A stretch of DNA of 64,000 nt from Pseudomonas sp. BN417 (GCF_029871205.1 NZ_SSOJ01000166.1:40516-104515); one strand, 5' to 3'; positions 32,918 through 41,717 are shown, counted from the stretch's first letter. Numbers and translations: made by a program. The notes: a model not told the origin generated them from the letters alone.

Positions 32918-33553
32918 TCAGCTTTGCGGCTTGCCCGGCCCGAGCCAATGCTTGCCGCCGATCATGATGAAGCGCAGCTGCTGGGTGATCTTGGCGGCAG
33001 GGCGCAGGTGCGGCGGCAGGTTGTCCGCTGGCGGGTCGATCAGCTCGGGCAGGGTGGCGAATACCGTCTTGACCACCAGGTCGGCCACCAGTTCCAGGCC
33101 GTCGTCTTCCAGTTGCGGCATGCGCTTGACCAGCTTGAGGTCGGCGGCCAGGTCGGCGGTGATGCGCAGGCGCAGCGCGCCGATGGCCTGGCGCACCGGC
33201 TGCGAGCCACCGTACTGCTCGCGGGCGAGGAAGAGGAATTGGCCACGGTTGGCGGCCACGGCGTCGAGGAAGATGCGCACCGAGGCTTCGATGATGCCGC
33301 CCAGTTCGAACTCATTGCGCCGCACCATGCGAATGGTGGCGCGGAAGGTTTCGCCCACTTCCTCCACCAGGGCCAGGCCAAGCTGGTCCATGTCCAGGAA
33401 ATGGCGATAGAAGCCGGTGGGCACTATGCCGGCGTTGCGCGCCACTTCCCGCAGGCTCAGGCTGCCGAAGCCGCGGCCGCTGTCCATCAGGAGGCGCGCG
33501 GCGTCCATCAGGCCCTGGCGGGTCTGCTGCTTCTGTTCCGAGCGTTGGGTCAT
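32918..33553 (-). CDS. desT: TetR-family regulator, DesT/FabR-like
   Basis: 211-residue TetR regulator. The N-terminal HTH (about 10-55) contains SLREVARNAGIVPTGFYRHF, strongly like FabR/DesT, which sense acyl-CoA and repress unsaturated fatty-acid genes. By position next to ureE it matches PAO1 DesT (PA4890). The desaturase genes divergent from desT in PAO1 are missing here; REP units occupy that side instead. I saw no obvious DesT operator upstream. ATG 33553 chosen because conservation starts there. Its target here is probably elsewhere (inferred). Confidence 0.75.
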   Translation of the reverse strand: MTQRSEQKQQTRQGLMDAARLLMDSGRGFGSLSLREVARNAGIVPTGFYRHFLDMDQLGLALVEEVGETFRATIRMVRRNEFELGGIIEASVRIFLDAVAANRGQFLFLAREQYGGSQPVRQAIGALRLRITADLAADLKLVKRMPQLEDDGLELVADLVVKTVFATLPELIDPPADNLPPHLRPAAKITQQLRFIMIGGKHWLGPGKPQS

Positions 33554-33668
33554 GGACGAGGCCAGTGGCGAATGTGCGGCGCACTCTAGCAAATGGCCTT
33601 TGCGGGCGTCGAACCGGTTTCGGTGGGCAGGTGTTGGCTGTAATTCAATCGCGAAAGCTGTCGGGGCG

Positions 33669-33798
33669 GTAGGGTGGACCACGCTTCATCGGTCCACCAT
33701 GGGCGCCCAAGCCTGGCATCGATGGTGGATAGGAAAAGCGCTATCCACCCTACGGGGCCGCTTTGCGGCCCTTCGCGAATGAATTCGCCCCCACAAAC
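33669..33798. repeat. REP cluster: family B pair and family C unit
   Basis: Family B pair GTAGGGTGGACCACGCTTCA...CGCTATCCACCCTACG at 33669-33754, followed by a family C unit GCGAATGAATTCGCCCCCACA to 33796. Nothing else is seen in the desT upstream gap. Confidence 0.78.
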
Positions 33799-33826
33799 AA
33801 AAAGCCCGGTGTCCGCCGGGCTTTGA
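33799..33826 (-). terminator. Rho-independent terminator of the repeat-protein gene
   Basis: AAAGCCCGG and CCGGGCTTT form a 9-bp stem; on the minus strand it is followed by TTTTTGTTTG. It lies about 20 nt downstream of the stop at 33847. Confidence 0.88.
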
Positions 33827-33846
33827 AGGGGTAAAGCGCGCGTCGA

Positions 33847-34335
33847 TCAGCTCAGGCGCTGGGCTTGCAGCAGACGGTCGGAGCCACCTTCGGCGACGCG
33901 GAAAGCATTGGTGCGATCGGAGCCGCTTTCAGCGACGCGGTTGGCGCCGGTACGGTCGGAACCGCTTTCAGCGATGCGGTTGGCGCCGGTGCGGTCGGAG
34001 CCACCTTCGGCGATGCGGTTGGCGCCGGTGCGGTCGGAGCCGCTTTCAGCGACGCGGAAAGCATTGGTGCGATCGGAGCCGCTTTCAGCGACGCGGTTGG
34101 CACCGGTACGGTCGGAACCGCTTTCAGCGATGCGGTTTGCGCCAGTGCGGTCGGAGCCGCCTTCGGCGACGCGGTCCAGGACCATGAAGCTGCCTTCAGC
34201 GGCGACCGGGTCGATCACCTGGATGTAGCTGCCTTCGCGGGACTCGCCCAGCACCGGCTGGGGATCGGACGGCAGGGCAAAGACGCTGGTGCTCAGGGTG
34301 GCGAAGAACAGGGCGGCGAAGGCTTGGGTTTTCAT
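33847..34335 (-). CDS. Secreted 13-residue tandem-repeat protein
   Basis: 162 residues: signal peptide (MKTQAFAALFFATLSTSVFA, cleaved before LPSDPQ), a linker of about 35 residues, then seven full and one partial copy of a 13-residue repeat with consensus R(V/I)AE(S/G)GSDRT(G/N)A(N/F). At DNA level the period is 39 bp. The copies show a higher-order pattern: a TNAF unit follows two or three TGAN units. The repeat is rich in charged and polar residues with a conserved GSDR core. It lacks Cys and aromatics except the Phe of TNAF. Similar short exported GSDR-repeat proteins exist in other pseudomonads as far as I recall; the function is unknown. It has its own terminator. Confidence 0.85.
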   Translation of the reverse strand: MKTQAFAALFFATLSTSVFALPSDPQPVLGESREGSYIQVIDPVAAEGSFMVLDRVAEGGSDRTGANRIAESGSDRTGANRVAESGSDRTNAFRVAESGSDRTGANRIAEGGSDRTGANRIAESGSDRTGANRVAESGSDRTNAFRVAEGGSDRLLQAQRLS

Positions 34336-34425
34336 GATCTGGGCTCCTCGAAGGGGCTGGAAACTGGGTACGGAGCCAATCTTACGGATGGGGTGCTGAT
34401 TAAAAAGTGATCACGCCCGATAGAG

Positions 34426-34446
34426 AACATCAACGCCGTTGATGTT
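34426..34446. promoter_or_regulatory. 21-bp perfect palindrome, possible operator
   Basis: AACATCAACG-C-CGTTGATGTT: perfect 10-bp arms around one central base. It lies between the divergent repeat-protein and AsmA genes, 14 bp upstream of a TATAAT (34460-34465). Operator size and position suggest a dimeric regulator; the protein is unknown. Confidence 0.55.
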
Positions 34447-34459
34447 GCTCCAGCGCCTT

Positions 34460-34465
34460 TATAAT
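34460..34465 (+). promoter_or_regulatory. Candidate -10 hexamer for the AsmA gene
   Basis: TATAAT, a perfect sigma-70 -10. A TTGATG about 15 bp upstream, inside the palindrome, could serve as a -35 with short spacing. If used, the leader is about 150 nt. Confidence 0.4.
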
Positions 34466-34618
34466 CAGGGACTTGACGCTATATTGCCGGCTCTTTTGCG
34501 GCCTTGTCCGCGCGCTGCCCTGCGACGATGCTGAGTATCCCGGGGCTTTTTCGGGTCGATAGGGAATGGACATCACACTGCGCTGCCTGAGGCCGCGGTG
34601 GGAAAAGGGGAGAAGTGC

Positions 34619-36667
34619 ATGACGCGAGGTCTTCGCATCCTGGCCAGGACGGTACTGGCGCTGGCGCTGCTGCTGGCAGCCTGGTTGGTACTGGTCGCCA
34701 CCTTCGACTGGAACCGCATCAAACCCGCGCTGAACGAGCGGGTATCCGCTGAGTTGGGTCGCCCTTTCGCCATCGAGGGCGACCTGCGGGTGATCTGGCA
34801 GCGGGAGGTCGGGGAGGGCGGTTGGCGGGCGCTGGTGCCCTGGCCTCATTTCGTTGCCGAAGAGCTGCACCTGGGCAACCCTGAATGGGCCAGGGGCGGG
34901 GATTTCGTCAGCCTGCAGCGGGTGGAGTTCCGTGTCGCGCCCCTGCCGCTGCTCTGGCGGCAATTGAGCATTCCGCGCATCGAACTGGGTGGCCCCCAGG
35001 CCAGCGTCAAGCGCCTGGCCGATGGCCGCAACAACTGGACATTCGAGCTGCCGGCCAAGCCGGAAGGCGAGGAGGAAAAGGCCTCCAGCTGGACCCTCGA
35101 CATCGGCACCATCGGCTTCGACAAGGGCCAGGTCGAGGTGGACGATGCCAAGACCCGCACCCGCCTGGACATCCAGGTAGACCCCCTGGGCAAACCCATT
35201 CCCTTCAGCGAGCTGCTGCCTGCCAAAGGCGCCAGGCCGGCCACGGTCGGTGCCCAGGACTACGCTTTCGGCTGGCAGGCCAAGGGCAGCTACCAGGGCC
35301 AACCGCTGAAGGGTAGCGGCAAGGTGGGCGGACTGCTGGCGCTGCAGAATGCCGACCTGCCCTTTCCCCTGCAGGCCGAGATCAAGGCCGGCGATACCCG
35401 CATCGTCCTGATGGGCACCCTGACCGATCCCAGGCAGCTGGGCGCACTCGACCTGCGCCTGCAGCTCTCCGGCAAGAGCCTGGCCCAGCTCTATCCGCTG
35501 ATTGGCGTGCCCCTGCCGGAAACCCCGGCCTACTCCACCGATGGCCGGCTGCTGGCGAAGTTGCAGGAGCCCGGCGGCGCGGAGTTCCGTTACCAGGGCT
35601 TCAATGGCCGCATCGGCGGCAGCGATATCCATGGCGACCTCAGCTACGTCGCCCGGCAACCGCGCCCCAGACTATCCGGCAACCTGACATCGGAGCAGCT
35701 GCGCTTCGCCGACCTTGCGCCGCTGATTGGCGCCGATTCCAAGGCCGCGCAGCAGGCCCGTGGCGTCGCCAGCCGGCAACCGGCGGACAAGGTATTGCCG
35801 GTGGAGCAGTTCCGCACCGAGCGCTGGCAGGTGATGGACGCCGACGTGACCTTCACTGGCAAGCGCATCCAGCACAGCGAGAAACTGCCCTTCAACGATC
35901 TCTTCAGCCATGTACTGCTCAACGATGGTCAGCTGAGCCTGGACCCCCTGCGCTTCGGCGTTGCCGGCGGCAGCCTGGACGCCACCATCCACCTCGATGG
36001 CCGCCGCGCGCCCCTGACCGGCAAGGCGCGGCTGCAGGCCAACCACTTCAAGCTCAAGGAGCTGTTCCCCAACGTCCAGGCCATGCGCAGCAGCCTGGGT
36101 GAGCTCAACGGCAAGGCCGACCTCTCTGGCACCGGCAACTCGGTGGCGGCGCTGCTGGGGACAGCCAGCGGCAATCTGCAGATGCTGGTCAACGACGGCA
36201 CCATCAGCCGCAACCTGATGGAGATCGCCGGGCTCAACGTGGGCAACTATCTGGTAGGCCGGTTGTTTGGCGACGAGGAAGTGAAGATCAACTGCGCCGC
36301 GGCGGACCTGGGCATGACGGACGGCCTGATGACCCCGCGGCTGTTCGTGTTCGATACCGAGAACGCCCTGGTGCAGATCGACGGCAGCGCCGACTTCCGC
36401 AACGAACGTCTGGACCTGCGGGTCAATCCGGAGTCCAAGGGCATGCGGGTGTTCTCGCTGCGTTCGCCCCTCTATGTGCGCGGGACTTTCAAGAATCCAC
36501 AGGCCGGAGTGCAGGCTGTGCCGCTGATGGTGCGTGGGGCGGGGATGCTGGCGCTGGGTGTGGCGGTGGCGCCGGCTGCGGCCTTGCTGGCGCTGGTGGC
36601 GCCTGCGGCCGGAGGCGAGGAAGGCAATGCCTGCGTGCCGCTGCTGGAGCAGATGCGCAAGCGCTAG
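34619..36667 (+). CDS. AsmA family protein
   Basis: 682-residue inner-membrane-anchored periplasmic protein. One N-terminal helix (about 9-30) is followed by AsmA N-terminal beta repeats and the conserved C-terminal AsmA_2 region (about 470-640). Members of this bridge-like lipid-transfer superfamily influence outer-membrane lipid or protein homeostasis. The C-terminus has a hydrophobic alanine-rich stretch (about 640-665). ATG 34619 follows GGGGAGA. Monocistronic; convergent with the osmE-like gene 7 nt away. Confidence 0.87.
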   Translation: MTRGLRILARTVLALALLLAAWLVLVATFDWNRIKPALNERVSAELGRPFAIEGDLRVIWQREVGEGGWRALVPWPHFVAEELHLGNPEWARGGDFVSLQRVEFRVAPLPLLWRQLSIPRIELGGPQASVKRLADGRNNWTFELPAKPEGEEEKASSWTLDIGTIGFDKGQVEVDDAKTRTRLDIQVDPLGKPIPFSELLPAKGARPATVGAQDYAFGWQAKGSYQGQPLKGSGKVGGLLALQNADLPFPLQAEIKAGDTRIVLMGTLTDPRQLGALDLRLQLSGKSLAQLYPLIGVPLPETPAYSTDGRLLAKLQEPGGAEFRYQGFNGRIGGSDIHGDLSYVARQPRPRLSGNLTSEQLRFADLAPLIGADSKAAQQARGVASRQPADKVLPVEQFRTERWQVMDADVTFTGKRIQHSEKLPFNDLFSHVLLNDGQLSLDPLRFGVAGGSLDATIHLDGRRAPLTGKARLQANHFKLKELFPNVQAMRSSLGELNGKADLSGTGNSVAALLGTASGNLQMLVNDGTISRNLMEIAGLNVGNYLVGRLFGDEEVKINCAAADLGMTDGLMTPRLFVFDTENALVQIDGSADFRNERLDLRVNPESKGMRVFSLRSPLYVRGTFKNPQAGVQAVPLMVRGAGMLALGVAVAPAAALLALVAPAAGGEEGNACVPLLEQMRKR

Positions 36668-36674
36668 GCGCGGT

Positions 36675-37016
36675 TCAGAGCTGGTCGCGCTCCGCCTGTT
36701 CGCGTTGGCCGCAGGTCATGAAGCCCTTGTGGCGCACACGGCCGGCGCTGTCGAAGCTGACGTGGTAGGGCTGCTGGTGGCCTTCCTCGTTGAGGATGTA
36801 ATTGTTGCAGGAACCTGGGTGGACGCTGCGCTGGATGATGGAAGAGGGGCGGCCGCCGATGATCAGCACCTGCTGGCGGCTCATGCCGGGCTCGACATCC
36901 TTCACCAGGGGTTGATTGCGGAAGGTGAAATAATCCGTGGGGTTTTCGATCTTGCTGGCGCAGCCCGCCATCGATGCCAGGGCACAAGCCATGACAAGCG
37001 CTTGCTTGTACATCAT
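36675..37016 (-). CDS. OsmE-like outer-membrane lipoprotein, copy 1
   Basis: 113-residue lipoprotein with lipobox ASMAGC (mature from Cys19). An SmpA/OmlA-like (BamE fold) domain follows, with NPTDYFTFRNQPLVKDVEPGM and GGRPSSIIQR. It is homologous to OsmE, an osmotically induced lipoprotein. The second copy at 37249 is its close paralogue: NPTDYxTxRxQPLVK, GGxPSS, YILNxxGHQQxYHVSFD and QGFMTC/KGFMTC are shared. Two ATGs overlap (37016, 37013); the second has better RBS spacing. Confidence 0.85.
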   Translation of the reverse strand: MMYKQALVMACALASMAGCASKIENPTDYFTFRNQPLVKDVEPGMSRQQVLIIGGRPSSIIQRSVHPGSCNNYILNEEGHQQPYHVSFDSAGRVRHKGFMTCGQREQAERDQL

Positions 37017-37248
37017 GGGTCCTCATGGGTTAACGCATTTGAAACACTGCGCTTGGAACATCGGAAAGTGGGGAGAGTTCGCCCGAGAACGCCCGAAGAT
37101 CGAGCAGGCGATGGACGGCATTGCGCCAGTAGCTGGCGAATTGCCTGGCGAAAGGATCGAAAGCCACGGCCGGTGCGGCTTTCAGCTGTCAGTGGTGGCG
37201 AAGTGATGGTTGTCGCTCCGCTCGAGCCTTTCTGCGAAATGCGACTGC

Positions 37249-37620
37249 TCAGTAACCGCCACCGCGATCGACTTTCTTGCTATCGGCTTTCTCGCGTTCG
37301 GCAGTTTCGCGCTGCGCGCAGGTCATGAAACCCTGCTCCTCCACCCGGCCGCTGCCATCGAAGCTCACGTGGTAGGCCTGCTGGTGGCCGTCCTGGTTGA
37401 GGATGTAGTCGTTGCAGATGCCGGGGTTCACGGCCCGGCGAACGGAGGAGGATGGCGGACCGCCGATGGTTTTCACCTGTTGCTCGGTCATGCCTTCCTC
37501 GACCTGCTTGACCAGCGGCTGGTCACGGTAGGTGTAGTAGTCGGTGGGGTTTTCCATCTTGCCGGCGCACCCGACCAGCGAAGCCAGGGCGCAGGTCAGG
37601 ATCAACGCTTGCTTGCTCAT
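37249..37620 (-). CDS. osmE: OsmE-like outer-membrane lipoprotein, copy 2
   Basis: 123-residue lipoprotein with lipobox ASLVGC. Same SmpA/OmlA domain as the copy at 36675, plus a longer charged C-terminal tail (ADSKKVDRGGGY). Two Cys besides the lipid Cys (in NPGICNDY and GFMTCAQ) are shared by both copies, so a disulfide is possible. The 232-bp gap between the copies shows no gene and no shared repeat. One of the two corresponds to PAO1 OsmE (PA4876); the duplicate is unassigned. Confidence 0.87.
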   Translation of the reverse strand: MSKQALILTCALASLVGCAGKMENPTDYYTYRDQPLVKQVEEGMTEQQVKTIGGPPSSSVRRAVNPGICNDYILNQDGHQQAYHVSFDGSGRVEEQGFMTCAQRETAEREKADSKKVDRGGGY

Positions 37621-37724
37621 GGCGGACCTTCCCTATCTGGCGCGGGATTGCCCCGCGATGGGTTTCAGCCTAGTCCGCCAGGCCGGCCCGACCGTTCGGA
37701 GCGGGCCTTTTTACCGATGAGCGG

Positions 37725-38990
37725 TCAGCCGTAGCGTTTCCTCGCCTCGATGGCCAGGCCGCTGCCGATGCTGCCGAACAGGTTGCCTTCCACCTGGCGG
37801 GCGTTGGGCAGCATGGCGGCGACGCTCTGGCGCAGCGCAGGGATGCCGCTGGAGCCGCCGGTGAAGAACAGGGTGTCGACCTGCGTGGCGCTGACGCCCG
37901 CCTGGGCCAGCAGGGCATCGACGCTGGCGCGGATGCGTACCAGCAGCGCGTCGATGGCTTCCTCGAACAGCGGGCGGTTCAGTTCCACCGCCAGGCCCGG
38001 CTCGACGCGCGCCAGGTCGATGCGGCGCCTGTCGGCCTGGGTCAGCTCGATCTTGCTCTCTTCCACTTGCATCGCCAGCCAGTGGCCGGCGCGCTGCTCG
38101 ATCAGGCTGAACAGGCGATCGATGCCGGTGCCGTCGACTATGTCGTAGCGCATGTTCTTCAGCGCCAGCTGCGACTTCTGTGCATAGACGGCGTTGATGG
38201 TGTGCCAGGTGGCCAGGTTCAGGTGGTAGCTGGTGGGCATCAGCGCGTCGCTCTTCATCCGGCTGCCGTAACCGAACAGCGGCATCACGCCGGCCAGCGA
38301 GAGCTGCTTGTCGAAATCGGTCCCGCCGATGTGCACGCCGCCGGTGGCGAGGATGTCGTCCTGGCGCTCGGCCACTTCGCGACGCTGGGGCGACAGGCGC
38401 ACCAGGGAGAAGTCCGAGGTACCGCCGCCGATGTCGACGATCAGCACCAGCTCCTCGCGCTCGATGCCGCGCTCGTAATCGAAGGCCGCGGCGATGGGTT
38501 CGAACTGGAAGGAAACGTCCTTGAAACCGAGCTTCTGCGCCACCGCTACCAGGGTGTACTGCGCCTCCTGGTCGGCCTCGGGGTCTTCATCCACGAAGTA
38601 CACCGGACGGCCCAGCACAACCTGCTCGAACTCGCGGCCGGCCGCGGCCTCGGCACGCTTCTTCAGCTCGCCGATGAACAGCCCCAGCAAGTCCTTGAAG
38701 GGCAGGGCGCTGCCCAGCACCGTGGTCTCGCTTTTCAACAGGGGAGAGCCCAGCAGGCTTTTCAGCGAGCGCATCAGGCGACCTTCGTAGCCTTCCAGGT
38801 ATTCGTGCAGGGCCTGTCGGCCATAGGCCGGACGGCGCTCCTCGGTGTTGAAGAACACCACCGAGGGCAGGGTGATCTTCTCGTCCTCCAGGGCGATCAG
38901 CGGCTCCACATCCGGGCGCCACCAGCCGACGGTGGAATTGGAGGTACCGAAGTCGATGCCCAGGGCGCGAGCGGGGAGGACGTTGTTCAT
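37725..38990 (-). CDS. yegD: Hsp70-family chaperone, YegD-like
   Basis: 421-residue DnaK-like protein with only the actin-fold ATPase and no substrate-binding domain, as in E. coli YegD. Phosphate loop 1 LGIDFGTSNSTVG (about 10-22), connect/phosphate 2 VDIGGGTSDFSLV (about 203), adenosine motif FFTGGSSGIPAL (about 375). Client and role are unknown in this group. The ATG at 38990 follows a weak RBS. Confidence 0.9.
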   Translation of the reverse strand: MNNVLPARALGIDFGTSNSTVGWWRPDVEPLIALEDEKITLPSVVFFNTEERRPAYGRQALHEYLEGYEGRLMRSLKSLLGSPLLKSETTVLGSALPFKDLLGLFIGELKKRAEAAAGREFEQVVLGRPVYFVDEDPEADQEAQYTLVAVAQKLGFKDVSFQFEPIAAAFDYERGIEREELVLIVDIGGGTSDFSLVRLSPQRREVAERQDDILATGGVHIGGTDFDKQLSLAGVMPLFGYGSRMKSDALMPTSYHLNLATWHTINAVYAQKSQLALKNMRYDIVDGTGIDRLFSLIEQRAGHWLAMQVEESKIELTQADRRRIDLARVEPGLAVELNRPLFEEAIDALLVRIRASVDALLAQAGVSATQVDTLFFTGGSSGIPALRQSVAAMLPNARQVEGNLFGSIGSGLAIEARKRYG

Positions 38991-39081
38991 GCTGCGGGTG
39001 TTCCGGGGAAAAAACGGCCGCGCAGTTTACGCGAGCGGGACGAGGATTGCTGCCGTCCCGCGGCGCACTTCGTCGCGGCGG

Positions 39082-39570
39082 CTAGAGGTAGGCCAGCAGC
39101 CGGCCGGCCGACATCACGCCGCACCAGATCAGGATCGACAACGCCACCTGCAACCTTCCGGCCAGCGGCGGCCGCACGTCCCAGTCGGCCAGGCGTGTCG
39201 ACCAGCGCGCGCGGAACAGCAGCGCATTGGCGATGCCCAGCCCCACCAGCAGGAGCTTGAGCTGCAGCAGCCAGTTGCCCAGGAGCGGCCTGGCATCGGC
39301 GGCGAACAGGCAGAAGCCGGTACCCAGGAGCAGCAGCAGGCCGGCGACGCCGATCGGCGTGAGGCGCCGCGATACCTCGAGCAGCGGCACCTCCCGGGCG
39401 GCGCCGAGCAGTCGCAGGTCGAGCAGCAGCATCGAGCCCAGCAGCATCACCAGGCCCGCCAGGTGCAGCAGGTTGGCCGCCGGATAAAGCACCTCCGAGT
39501 TGCGCATCAGGGCGCCAAAGCTCGATGCCTCCAGGCGCTCGGCCCAGGGCAGCAGCGCGTCCATCGCCAT
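39082..39570 (-). CDS. DUF6644 family membrane protein
   Basis: 162-residue protein with four predicted membrane helices (about 27-50, 70-90, 100-120, 138-158). No catalytic motif is seen. It follows the DUF6152 gene by 3 nt, so the two form an operon; this pairing is common in proteobacteria, suggesting a joint envelope function. Confidence 0.75.
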   Translation of the reverse strand: MAMDALLPWAERLEASSFGALMRNSEVLYPAANLLHLAGLVMLLGSMLLLDLRLLGAAREVPLLEVSRRLTPIGVAGLLLLLGTGFCLFAADARPLLGNWLLQLKLLLVGLGIANALLFRARWSTRLADWDVRPPLAGRLQVALSILIWCGVMSAGRLLAYL

Positions 39571-39573
39571 GTC

Positions 39574-39927
39574 TCAGCGCAGCTCGATCGTGCGCCCGTC
39601 GACGATGATGCGCTCGGCGCGGATCTCCGCCGTACCGTCCTTGCGTGGGTAGCCGACTATGGTCACGGTCTTGCCGCTGGTCAGGTCGGCCTCCGGCAGC
39701 CCGCGAGCCTTCATGCGGTTGATGGGCGCCAGCACCACATGCCATTCGCGGCCTTCATAGTCGATTGTCACGTGGGCATGGGGGTTGCGGTAGGCCACCT
39801 CCTTCAGCGCCGCCTCGATGGTCAGCGTCTTGTCCGCGTCGTAGGAGCTCCAGCCGTGGTGCGCCAGGGCAGCAGTGGCGCCCAGCACCAGGGCGAAGAA
39901 GGCGATCAGCAGGGAGAGCTTTTTCAT
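39574..39927 (-). CDS. DUF6152 family periplasmic protein
   Basis: 117 residues with a signal peptide (MKKLSLLIAFFALVLGATAALA, 22 residues) and mature start HHGWSSYD. The HHGWSSYD start and the YRNPHAHVTIDYEG segment are typical of the family. Histidines near the mature N-terminus could bind metal (inferred). Start ATG 39927; the longer open frame upstream is not supported. Upstream gene of the DUF6644 pair. Confidence 0.8.
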   Translation of the reverse strand: MKKLSLLIAFFALVLGATAALAHHGWSSYDADKTLTIEAALKEVAYRNPHAHVTIDYEGREWHVVLAPINRMKARGLPEADLTSGKTVTIVGYPRKDGTAEIRAERIIVDGRTIELR

Positions 39928-40025
39928 GCTATTGGCTTCCGGACAGCGACCGGGAAAGCGTAGGCGCTGAATCAGCCGTCGGCGCGCAGGGCAGTATTCC
40001 GAAACACAATGGCCGCGCTCGCAGA

Positions 40026-40111
40026 CGTAGGGTGGATATCGCTTTTCATATCCACCAACGAGGGCCATTCCACCTCCGATGGTGGATCGGTGAAGCGTGA
40101 TCCACCCTACG
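40026..40111. repeat. REP pair, family B
   Basis: CGTAGGGTGGATATCGCTTTTC...AAGCGTGATCCACCCTACG. Its right-end CTAC is the minus-strand GTAG that supplies the yqaA stop codon. Confidence 0.8.
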
Positions 40112-40553
40112 AAAGCCCGCTCCATCCCAGGGTCAGCATGGCCAGCGCCAGGTATCGCCCGGCCTTGGCCAGGGTCACCAGCATCAGGAACACCCAGAAG
40201 GATTCCCGCATCACCCCAGCCACCAGGGTCAGCGGGTCGCCGATCACCGGTACCCAGGCCAGCAGCAGCGACCAGCGGCCATAGCGGTGGTAGAAGGCCT
40301 GGGCCTTTTCCAGCTGCGCCTGCTTCACCGGGAACCAGCGGCATTCGCGGAAATGCTCCAGATAACGCCCCAGCCACCAGTTCAGCAGGGAGCCCAGCAC
40401 GTTGCCGCAGGTCGCCACCGCCACCAGTGCCCAGGCCGGATGCGCCTTGGCCAGCAGCAGGCCGACCAGCAGCGCTTCCGACTGCAGGGGCAGCAGGGTG
40501 GCGGCGCCGAATGCGGAGAGGAACAGGCCCAGGTAGGCGGTGAATGCCAGCAC
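40107..40553 (-). CDS. yqaA: YqaA-like (DedA/SNARE-associated family) membrane protein
   Basis: 148-residue protein with about four helices. The family signature includes SAFGAATLLPLQSEALLVGLL (quoted in part: LLPLQSEALLVGL), CGNVLGSLLNWWLGRY and RYGRWSLLLAWVPVIGDPLT. The DedA superfamily is linked to membrane phospholipid and proton homeostasis. The TAG stop (40107-40109) lies in a REP. Confidence 0.86.
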   Translation of the reverse strand: MLAFTAYLGLFLSAFGAATLLPLQSEALLVGLLLAKAHPAWALVAVATCGNVLGSLLNWWLGRYLEHFRECRWFPVKQAQLEKAQAFYHRYGRWSLLLAWVPVIGDPLTLVAGVMRESFWVFLMLVTLAKAGRYLALAMLTLGWSGLS

Positions 40554-40744
40554 GTGGAGGTCTCGGTAAAGCGGGGCGCCAGTGTGGCGGCCGACGAAGG
40601 GCGGGACAAGGCGCAGGGGCGTTAAGCGGACTGAAAGACTGATCCGTTAGAATGGGCGCAGTCTGACAATGGAAAAACGGGGGCGCCGGCTCCAGAGTTA
40701 TGGAACCGGCTTCATCCTGACCCCCTCTGATCTTTGGTGCCCTT

Positions 40745-41611
40745 ATGCGTAGAGCTTCTCATCACGAGTTGCGCACGGCTTTCCGTGCGTTGCTGGATTC
40801 GGATTCCTGCTTCCACACCGCTTCGGTGTTCGACCCCATGTCCGCCCGCATCGCCGCCGATCTCGGCTTCGAAGTCGGCATCCTCGGCGGCTCGGTGGCC
40901 TCCCTGCAGGTGCTGGCTGCACCCGACTTCGCGCTGATCACCCTGAGCGAATTCGTCGAGCAGGCCACCCGCATCGGCCGCGTCAGTCGCCTGCCGGTGA
41001 TCGCCGACGCCGACCATGGCTACGGCAACGCCCTCAACGTGATGCGCACGGTGGTCGAGCTGGAGCGCGCCGGCATCGCCGCGCTGACCATCGAAGACAC
41101 CCTGCTGCCGGCCCAGTTCGGCCGCAAGTCCACCGACCTGATCCCGGTGGAAGAGGGCGTCGGCAAGATCCGCGCGGCCCTGGAAGCGCGCGTCGATCCG
41201 GACCTCGCCATCATCGCCCGGACCAACGCCGGCGTGCTCGACGTGGACGAAGTGATACGCCGCACCAAGGCCTACCAGGCTGCCGGCGCCGATGGCATCT
41301 GCATGGTCGGGGTGGCCGACTTCGAGCACCTGGAACAGATCGCCGAGAACCTGCAGATTCCACTGATGCTGGTCACCTACGGCAACCCCAAGCTGCGCGA
41401 CAACGAACGCCTGGCCCGCCTTGGCGTGCGCATCGTGGTCAACGGCCATGCCGCCTACTTCGCCGCCATCAAGGCCACCTACGACTGCCTGCGCGACCAG
41501 CGCCAGGTCGCCACCGGTTCCGAACTCAGCGCCACCGAACTGACCCACAAGTACACCCAGCCCGAGGAGTACATCGTCTGGGCTGAGGAGTTCATGGACG
41601 TCAAGGAATAG
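40745..41611 (+). CDS. Oxaloacetate decarboxylase (PEP mutase/isocitrate lyase superfamily)
   Basis: 288-residue TIM-barrel enzyme matching PAO1 PA4872, structurally and enzymatically characterised as an Mg-dependent oxaloacetate decarboxylase. Metal and substrate residues are in [14 protein letters not shown] (about 80-93) and in [34 protein letters not shown] is a family segment. It converts oxaloacetate to pyruvate and CO2 without biotin. The ATG at 40745 is 3 nt after the GCCCTT; no strong RBS. Confidence 0.9.
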   Translation: MRRASHHELRTAFRALLDSDSCFHTASVFDPMSARIAADLGFEVGILGGSVASLQVLAAPDFALITLSEFVEQATRIGRVSRLPVIADADHGYGNALNVMRTVVELERAGIAALTIEDTLLPAQFGRKSTDLIPVEEGVGKIRAALEARVDPDLAIIARTNAGVLDVDEVIRRTKAYQAAGADGICMVGVADFEHLEQIAENLQIPLMLVTYGNPKLRDNERLARLGVRIVVNGHAAYFAAIKATYDCLRDQRQVATGSELSATELTHKYTQPEEYIVWAEEFMDVKE

Positions 41612-41717
41612 GCCACCCACGACCTCCGCTTGTCGCCTGCCGACTCCCACCCTTGCAAAAGGCCGGGCACTGGCCCCATAACTCGGGCGTAGGCCTGAAA
41701 AATCGTGGGAGGTCAGC

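Noticed and set aside
33865-34320. 39-bp direct repeats resembling a CRISPR-like array
   Set aside because: The repeats are contiguous without unique spacers and lie in frame in an exported protein gene.
34430-35659. 409-codon minus-strand frame opposite the AsmA gene
   Set aside because: Antisense shadow; AsmA on the plus strand has an RBS, membrane helix and family-like beta repeats.
37685-37712. Hairpin GGCCCG/CGGGCC followed by TTTTT downstream of yegD
   Set aside because: The U-run is on the plus strand, where no gene ends, so it cannot be assigned to yegD or osmE with confidence.
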